Assembly (NCBI GenBank): GCA_965203535.1 | Contig: OZ241897.1 | Coordinates: 4,278,001-4,342,000, forward strand | Length of the DNA stretch: 64,000 nucleotides | Origin: JAJDTT01 sp022827025 | Lineage (GTDB): Bacteria; Acidobacteriota; UBA6911; RPQK01; JAJDTT01 | Direction of reading: 5' to 3' | In this document: positions 59,789-64,000 of the stretch, piece by piece | How the letters are laid out: each line of letters starts with the position of its first letter | Position numbering within the stretch: the stretch's first letter is position 1 | Translations under genes and position numbers: made by a program | The notes under the pieces: generated by a model | Databases searched by the model: none | What the model saw: the letters and a program-made list of their open reading frames with translations, nothing else | What the model was told of the DNA's origin: nothing

Positions 59789-61024
59789 ATGAGGAAGCGA
59801 ACGCTGGTCGGAGTTGATGTCGGAACCACCAAGATCTGTTCCGTCATCGCACGAATCGAGAAAGACGGTTTCCGGGTTTCCGGGGTGGGTGTCGCTCCGT
59901 CGACCGGACTCAAGAAAGGCGTCGTCGTCAATCTGACGGAAACCATCGAGAGTGTGACGAGATCGCTCGACCGGGCGGAGCGGGATGCCCGCATCGCAGT
60001 CGATTCGGTTTACGTGAGCGTGGGCGGGGTCCATGTCCAGGGCCTCAACCGGTCCGGCAAGACTGAGATCAGGAGCAAGACCGGCGAGATCGACAAGGAC
60101 GACATCAGTCGAGCGCTCGCCGATGCCAAGACGATTCAAATTCCCCAGGATTACGAGATGATTCACATGCTGACCCAGGGTTTTACCGTGGATGGCCAGG
60201 GGCACACGAAAGATCCGCTCGGTCTGGTCGGCCGCCGTCTCTCCGTCAATCTGCACCTGGTGCTCAACGCTGCTGCGGCGCTTCAAAATGTCGTCAACGC
60301 CGTCAACAAGGTCGGCGTGGGTGTGAATGGTGTCGTGATGCAACAGTTGGCATCCGCCGAGGCTGTGCTGTCCGAAGACGAAAAGGAACTCGGCGTCATC
60401 CTCCTGGATATCGGCGGGGGGACGACCGACTTCGCATTCTACCGGCTGGGGAGCGTCTGGGAATCGGCGGTCCTGCCCATAGGAGGAGATCTGGTCACCA
60501 AGGACATCGCCATCGAGCTCAAAGTGAGCCTGGAAGAGGCGGAGCGGCTCAAGAAGGATCATGGAACGGTCTTTCCCGAGCGGGTGGATTCGGAAGCGGT
60601 GCTTGAGATCCGTGAGATCGGCACGGGCCTCGCCCGAACTCTCCCCTACCGGGACCTGTGCCGAGTGATTCAGGCTCGCTGCCGGGAGATTCTGTTGGAG
60701 GTGCAGAAGCTGGTGGACAGGATCCACCGCAAGGAAATGCTGACCGGTGTGGTGCTCACCGGCGGGGGAGCGCTGTTGGACGGGCTGGCGGAACAGGCCG
60801 AGGAGATCCTGCACATGCCGGCTCGCGTGGGCTTCCCCATGCCCTTGGAATCGGATCGGGAATTGGCCTTCGATCCTTCCCATGCGACCGCTCTGGGCCT
60901 GATCAGATACGCATTGGATATGCACGGCCCGGGGTCCGGCAATGGCGCCGGGACGATGTTGCCGGAACCCTCAAGAGCCAAGCGGGGTGGCCTGATGAAT
61001 TGGTTTCTGAGCAAGATTACGTAG
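59789..61024 (+). CDS. ftsA: Cell division protein FtsA
   Basis: Actin-like protein that tethers FtsZ to the membrane. 411 residues from ATG 59789 (a TTG at 59771 is in frame). ATP sites: VGVDVGTTKICSVIA, LLDIGGGTTDFAFYRLG and VVLTGGGALLDGL. The 1C subdomain lies between SVGGVHVQGLNRSG and HLVLNAAAALQNV. The C-terminal helix GGLMNWFLSKIT is the amphipathic membrane anchor. Confidence 0.95.
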   Translation: MRKRTLVGVDVGTTKICSVIARIEKDGFRVSGVGVAPSTGLKKGVVVNLTETIESVTRSLDRAERDARIAVDSVYVSVGGVHVQGLNRSGKTEIRSKTGEIDKDDISRALADAKTIQIPQDYEMIHMLTQGFTVDGQGHTKDPLGLVGRRLSVNLHLVLNAAAALQNVVNAVNKVGVGVNGVVMQQLASAEAVLSEDEKELGVILLDIGGGTTDFAFYRLGSVWESAVLPIGGDLVTKDIAIELKVSLEEAERLKKDHGTVFPERVDSEAVLEIREIGTGLARTLPYRDLCRVIQARCREILLEVQKLVDRIHRKEMLTGVVLTGGGALLDGLAEQAEEILHMPARVGFPMPLESDRELAFDPSHATALGLIRYALDMHGPGSGNGAGTMLPEPSRAKRGGLMNWFLSKIT

Positions 61025-61039
61025 CAGTTGGAGGTCGCC

Positions 61040-61056
61040 ACGACCCTGCGGGTCGT
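61040..61056 (+). promoter_or_regulatory. Hairpin in the ftsA-ftsZ gap
   Basis: A perfect 7-bp stem, ACGACCC (61040-61046) and GGGTCGT (61050-61056), with a TGC loop. It lies 31 bp before the ftsZ ATG and 6 bp before the purine-rich stretch and GGAGG that precede ftsZ. No T-run follows, so it is not an intrinsic terminator; it could affect mRNA processing or stability between the two genes. Confidence 0.4.
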
Positions 61057-61086
61057 TGGTGTGAAGATTCGCCTGGGAGGCAACCC

Positions 61087-62244
61087 ATGGATCATCCGGA
61101 ACTCGAAGATAGCGGCAGCATGAAATGGGTCTTTGAAGACGACTTGGGGATTGAGGCCCGCATCAAGGTCGTCGGTGTCGGCGGCGGGGGCGGAAACGCC
61201 GTCAATCGCATGGTTCGTTTGGGGATCCAAGGCGTCGATTTCATAGCCGCCAACACGGACCTTCAGGCGCTCAGGCAGTCGAGAGCAGGGGTCAAAATCC
61301 AACTCGGCAGCAAGATCACGAAGGGGCTTGGAGCCGGCTCGAATCCCGAAATCGGACGTCAGGCCGCCTTGGAGGATACCGAGCAGATCATGGATCACCT
61401 GGAGGGCTCGGACATGGTCTTCGTGACCGCAGGGCTCGGCGGAGGAACCGGAACCGGCGGAGCTCCCGTGGTTGCGGATCTGGCTCGTCAATTGGGAGCT
61501 CTCACCGTCGCCGTGGTGACGACCCCCTTCGTTTTCGAGGGCCGGCGGAGAACGCAACAGGCGCAACGAGGTCTGGAAGAGTTGAAGGAGAACGCGGACA
61601 CGGTGGTCACGGTGCCCAACGAGCAGTTGCTGGATGCCTTGGCTCCCGGCACGCCGCTGGCCGACGCCTTCGCCTATGCCGACGACATCCTCTGCCAGGC
61701 GGTTCAAGGAATCGCCGACCTCATCAACGTGCCCGGGTTCATCAACCTGGACTTCGCCGATCTCAAGACCATCATGAGCGCCACGGGGTTGGCTCTGATG
61801 GGGACCGGCGTGGGAGAAGGCGAAGGCCGGGCCTTGACGGCGGCCACCAGCGCGGTGAGCAGTCCGTTGTTGGATAACGCCACCATCCAGGGCGCCCGGG
61901 GAGTTCTCATCAACATCACGGCCGGCGACAGTCTCACTCTGCACGAGGTGAACGAAGCCAGCGGCTTGATACAGAATGCGGCCGATCCCAACGCCAACAT
62001 CATCTTCGGGTCGGTGCTGGACCAGAACATGGGGGACCGGATCAAGATCACCGTGATCGCCACCGGGTTCACCGACCCGAATGGCAACCGCAATGACCAG
62101 GCCGCCAAGCTCGCCGGTGACAGCCGCGGAGAGTCCTCCCCATCGGACCGGCCCAACCTCAAGTCCATCGCCGTTCCGCCGCTCCCGATCTTCAGCCGGG
62201 ACGTGGAAGTTCCGGCCATCTTGCGCCAGGGCCGAAGGCACTGA
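61087..62244 (+). CDS. ftsZ: Cell division GTPase FtsZ
   Basis: Tubulin-like GTPase that forms the Z ring. 385 residues from ATG 61087, with GGAGG before it; the longer open frame is a shadow over ftsA. GGGGGNAVNRM, NTDLQAL and the signature GLGGGTGTGGAP are intact. A short linker of ~40 residues leads to the C-terminal peptide VPAILRQGRRH, which binds FtsA. It is the last gene of the cluster. Confidence 0.97.
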   Translation: MDHPELEDSGSMKWVFEDDLGIEARIKVVGVGGGGGNAVNRMVRLGIQGVDFIAANTDLQALRQSRAGVKIQLGSKITKGLGAGSNPEIGRQAALEDTEQIMDHLEGSDMVFVTAGLGGGTGTGGAPVVADLARQLGALTVAVVTTPFVFEGRRRTQQAQRGLEELKENADTVVTVPNEQLLDALAPGTPLADAFAYADDILCQAVQGIADLINVPGFINLDFADLKTIMSATGLALMGTGVGEGEGRALTAATSAVSSPLLDNATIQGARGVLINITAGDSLTLHEVNEASGLIQNAADPNANIIFGSVLDQNMGDRIKITVIATGFTDPNGNRNDQAAKLAGDSRGESSPSDRPNLKSIAVPPLPIFSRDVEVPAILRQGRRH

Positions 62245-62249
62245 TGGAG

Positions 62250-62268
62250 GGGCGATTTCCAATCGCCC
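62250..62268 (+). terminator. Hairpin directly after ftsZ
   Basis: A perfect 8-bp stem, GGGCGATT (62250-62257) and AATCGCCC (62261-62268), with a TCC loop, begins 6 bp after the ftsZ stop. It is GC-rich and well placed to end the dcw transcript, but only a weak T-run follows, so termination may be Rho-dependent or the hairpin may serve to stabilise the mRNA. Confidence 0.5.
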
Positions 62269-62308
62269 ACTCTTCGTCTGACCCCGTCTTGCTCCGCTTT
62301 GGACCGAA

Positions 62309-62335
62309 GAGGGTGCCCACAAGGGGCGCCCCTAC
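62309..62335. repeat. REP-like hairpin repeat
   Basis: The complement reads GTAGGGGCGCCCCTTGTGGG followed by CACCCTC, matching the core arm of the family. It lies between ftsZ and the convergent Nudix gene, the kind of place where REP sequences often sit. Confidence 0.8.
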
Positions 62336-62781
62336 GTTTTTCTCATCATTTCCCCAAGTTTACGGACGATAGACCTGTTCGCCGGGGGGAACCGGTAAGA
62401 AGAGAGGCGGGACAATTCGACCCAACGGCCCGGGCTCAGGGACGGCGGCGACGGCAGCCGGCAGAGGAAGAACCGGATGTCCACCGTCTGCTCCGGGTAA
62501 CTGTGGCGGGCTCTCCCGTACGATTCAGCCGGGCTTTCGGACAGGTCCAGGCCCAACTCCTCCAGGACTTCCCGCCTCAGTCCGTCGCGAGCCGATTCCC
62601 CCGGCTTCAGCTTCCCGCCCGGAAACTCCCAGCGGCCCATGAGGCTGTCCCGGGTCCGGCGCGGTTGGATCCAGACCCGTCCCTGCGACAGGAGAATGGC
62701 GACGGCCACCTCCACGTGGGGGACCGGCGCCGCTTGGGGCCGCCGGGTCACCTGATCCGGCCTCGAGCCTCCACCGTCCAC
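62332..62781 (-). CDS. Nudix hydrolase (MutT-like)
   Basis: 149 residues from GTG 62781. The Nudix box is complete: GGKLKPGESARDGLRREVLEELG, split here as GGKLKPGESARDGL and RREVLEELG, with the REUxEE core. SLMGRWEFPGGKL before it is typical of MutT/8-oxo-dGTPase members, so a role in clearing oxidised nucleotides is plausible, not proven. Its first ~30 bases overlap the end of the next gene upstream, so the two are likely co-transcribed. Confidence 0.82.
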   Translation of the reverse strand: MDGGGSRPDQVTRRPQAAPVPHVEVAVAILLSQGRVWIQPRRTRDSLMGRWEFPGGKLKPGESARDGLRREVLEELGLDLSESPAESYGRARHSYPEQTVDIRFFLCRLPSPPSLSPGRWVELSRLSSYRFPPANRSIVRKLGEMMRKT

Positions 62782-63833
62782 TCCCCCACGACCTCCTGTC
62801 CCCGGTAGGGAAAGACCACGTCGTGGAGATTGACCGCGCCGCAGATGTGGTTGGGGATGATCCGGAGCCGTTGTCCCACCTTCAGGTGCACGCCGGGCGG
62901 CAACTCCAGGAATCCGTGTTCCTCATTCATGAAGAAAAGGATCATCTCCGGGTAGCCCCGGACCAGTCCATGTCCTTTCTGCGTGCCCGGTCCCAGCGGG
63001 TCGTTGGAGAAGGTCTTGGAACCGCCGTCGACTATGACGCGCCCCGAAACGGCGTTGCTGATGACGGTGACCAGCAACGAGGCGGCGCACTGCTCTTCGG
63101 TGCAGGTCTTCCACTCCAAGGTGTTGCGGTCGTTGAAGATGTAGGTTCCCGGCCGCATCTCGTCCAGACCCGGGATCAGGTGGCAGTAAGGGGCGGACGG
63201 AGTGCTCCCGCCCGAGATCCGGGGGACGGGAAACTTCTCGGCCGCAAAGAGCTCCAGGAGCCGCTGCAGGTCGCCGGCCAGCTTCTTGAGGGTATCGTTG
63301 TTGCCGTCGAAGTCCGGGTGGACGTGGCCCGGATAGAACATGAGCCCTTCGAAGTCGAGGCCCGGGGTGGCTTCGATGAGACGGGCGAGACGGACCGCAT
63401 CCGGACCGGGCGGCACCCCGCAGCGGCGGGCCCCCAGGTCGACCTCCACGAACACGGGAATCCGGGCGCCGTCCGCGGCGCGGCCGGTGGTGGCGACGGC
63501 CTCTTCCGAGTCGAGGCTGACCGAGACCCGGGCCCGCTCCAGCACCGCCCGCAGGCGCCGGGCCTTGGCCTCGCCGATGGGAGGATAGGCCAGCATCAGG
63601 TCATCCAAGCCGGCCTCGCTCATGACTTCGGCCTCGCCCAACTTGGCGACGGTGATGCCGCGGGCTCCCAGCTCCAACTGCCGCCGGGCCAGACGAGGCA
63701 TCTTGTGAGTCTTGATGTGAGGCCGCAGAGCCAGATCGTGGCGGTCGGAGTAAGCCGCCATTCTCCGAAGATTGCCCTCCATGACCTCCAAGTCGATGAT
63801 CATTGCCGGGGTTTCCAGTTCATCGAGTCTCAT
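62748..63833 (-). CDS. DSD1-type PLP enzyme (D-threonine aldolase/D-serine dehydratase-like)
   Basis: 361 residues from ATG 63833. The alanine-racemase-like N-terminal barrel has the PLP lysine in RPHIKTHKMPRL, and DLDDLMLAYPP follows. The C-terminal domain carries the metal-binding NHICGAVNLHD shared by D-serine dehydratase and D-threonine aldolase. Substrates are D-amino acids with a 3-hydroxyl. It ends inside the start of the Nudix gene. Confidence 0.86.
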   Translation of the reverse strand: MRLDELETPAMIIDLEVMEGNLRRMAAYSDRHDLALRPHIKTHKMPRLARRQLELGARGITVAKLGEAEVMSEAGLDDLMLAYPPIGEAKARRLRAVLERARVSVSLDSEEAVATTGRAADGARIPVFVEVDLGARRCGVPPGPDAVRLARLIEATPGLDFEGLMFYPGHVHPDFDGNNDTLKKLAGDLQRLLELFAAEKFPVPRISGGSTPSAPYCHLIPGLDEMRPGTYIFNDRNTLEWKTCTEEQCAASLLVTVISNAVSGRVIVDGGSKTFSNDPLGPGTQKGHGLVRGYPEMILFFMNEEHGFLELPPGVHLKVGQRLRIIPNHICGAVNLHDVVFPYRGQEVVGEWTVEARGRIR

Positions 63834-63859
63834 GGCGGCTCCCTCCGGATGTGAATCTT

Positions 63860-64000
63860 CTAAATCTGTGGACCTCCGGGCAGGATCCGGACGCTTCGAC
63901 CCTTGACGCGGACCCGGCCCTGGCAGAGCAGCTTCAGGGCCTCGGGATAGATCTGGTGCTCGTGCACCAGGATTCGAGCGGAGAGGCTCTCCTCGGTGTC
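63860..64000 (-). CDS. purN: Phosphoribosylglycinamide formyltransferase, C-terminal part
   Basis: Only the last 46 residues lie in the window (stop at 63860-63862, minus strand). They read ESLSARILVHEHQIYPEALK followed by LLCQGRVRVKG, which matches the end of PurN, where ETLAxRIxxxEHxLYPEA is conserved. PurN makes formylglycinamide ribotide in purine synthesis. The gene continues beyond the right edge. Confidence 0.72.
   Translation of the reverse strand, partial: DTEESLSARILVHEHQIYPEALKLLCQGRVRVKGRSVRILPGGPQI

Noticed and set aside
1..64000. tRNA, rRNA or riboswitch
   Set aside because: No cloverleaf, rRNA segment or known riboswitch core was recognised by eye in the intergenic gaps; a covariance-model search would be decisive.

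Overview
This window is high-GC DNA from a bacterium that most resembles an Acidobacteriota member. Several features point there: a DUF1592/DUF1588-type cytochrome protein paired with a DUF1552 protein, FG-GAP plus ASPIC/UnbV, NHL and TPR proteins, many Gfo/Idh/MocA oxidoreductases (one with a Tat-like leader), and a full meso-DAP-type division and cell-wall (dcw) cluster with ftsZ. Planctomycetes share the first set of families but normally lack ftsZ and a dcw cluster, so they fit less well. This assignment is inference from gene content.

Left third (1-28.3 kb). The first genes encode exported or repeat-rich proteins: a VCBS/ASPIC protein cut by the window edge, TPR, NHL-repeat and lipoprotein genes, with an AAA/DUF4143 ATPase among them whose promoter lies inside a palindrome. 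A SAF-domain oxidoreductase follows. Then comes a small accessory island (9.2-13.2 kb) with VapBC, an HTH protein, an AlbA_2/HATPase protein, a dual-OB-like protein and a DUF488 protein. After it are the DUF1592/DUF1552 pair, three tandem paralogous membrane/coiled-coil proteins, and a catabolic stretch holding a SelA-like PLP enzyme, a zinc alcohol dehydrogenase and four Gfo/Idh/MocA genes.

Middle (28.3-45.6 kb). An IS1634-type element (about 28,569-30,511) abuts and probably truncates a HicB-like gene. Next come short-chain dehydrogenases, a DUF2911 protein, a TIM-barrel isomerase, a decayed cyclase fragment and a fifth Gfo/Idh/MocA gene. Housekeeping genes follow on both strands: a 3-hydroxybutyrate dehydrogenase-like gene, nadK, TPR genes, a HEAT-repeat gene, a dinG-type helicase, glyA, rpiB and proS.

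Right third (45.7-62.2 kb). The dcw operon runs mraZ-rsmH-ftsL-ftsI-murE-murF-mraY-murD-ftsW-murG-murC-ftsQ-ftsA-ftsZ, mostly with overlapping or tightly spaced genes. murB and ddl are not in it. A Nudix hydrolase, a DSD1-type PLP enzyme and the 3' end of purN close the window on the minus strand.

Two small non-autonomous repeat families run through the window. One is a REP-like hairpin family (core GGGCACCC-loop-GGGTGCCC) at 5.9, 31.0, 57.3-57.4 and 62.3 kb. One paired copy is inserted in frame inside a lipoprotein signal peptide. The other is a 160-bp terminal-inverted-repeat element flanked by TA, with two full copies in opposite orientation (23.2 and 34.8 kb) and one end fragment (59.7 kb). 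In two places its first base completes the TAG stop codon of the upstream gene. These repeat-host junctions are the most unusual part of the window. No CRISPR array, rRNA or tRNA was recognised.
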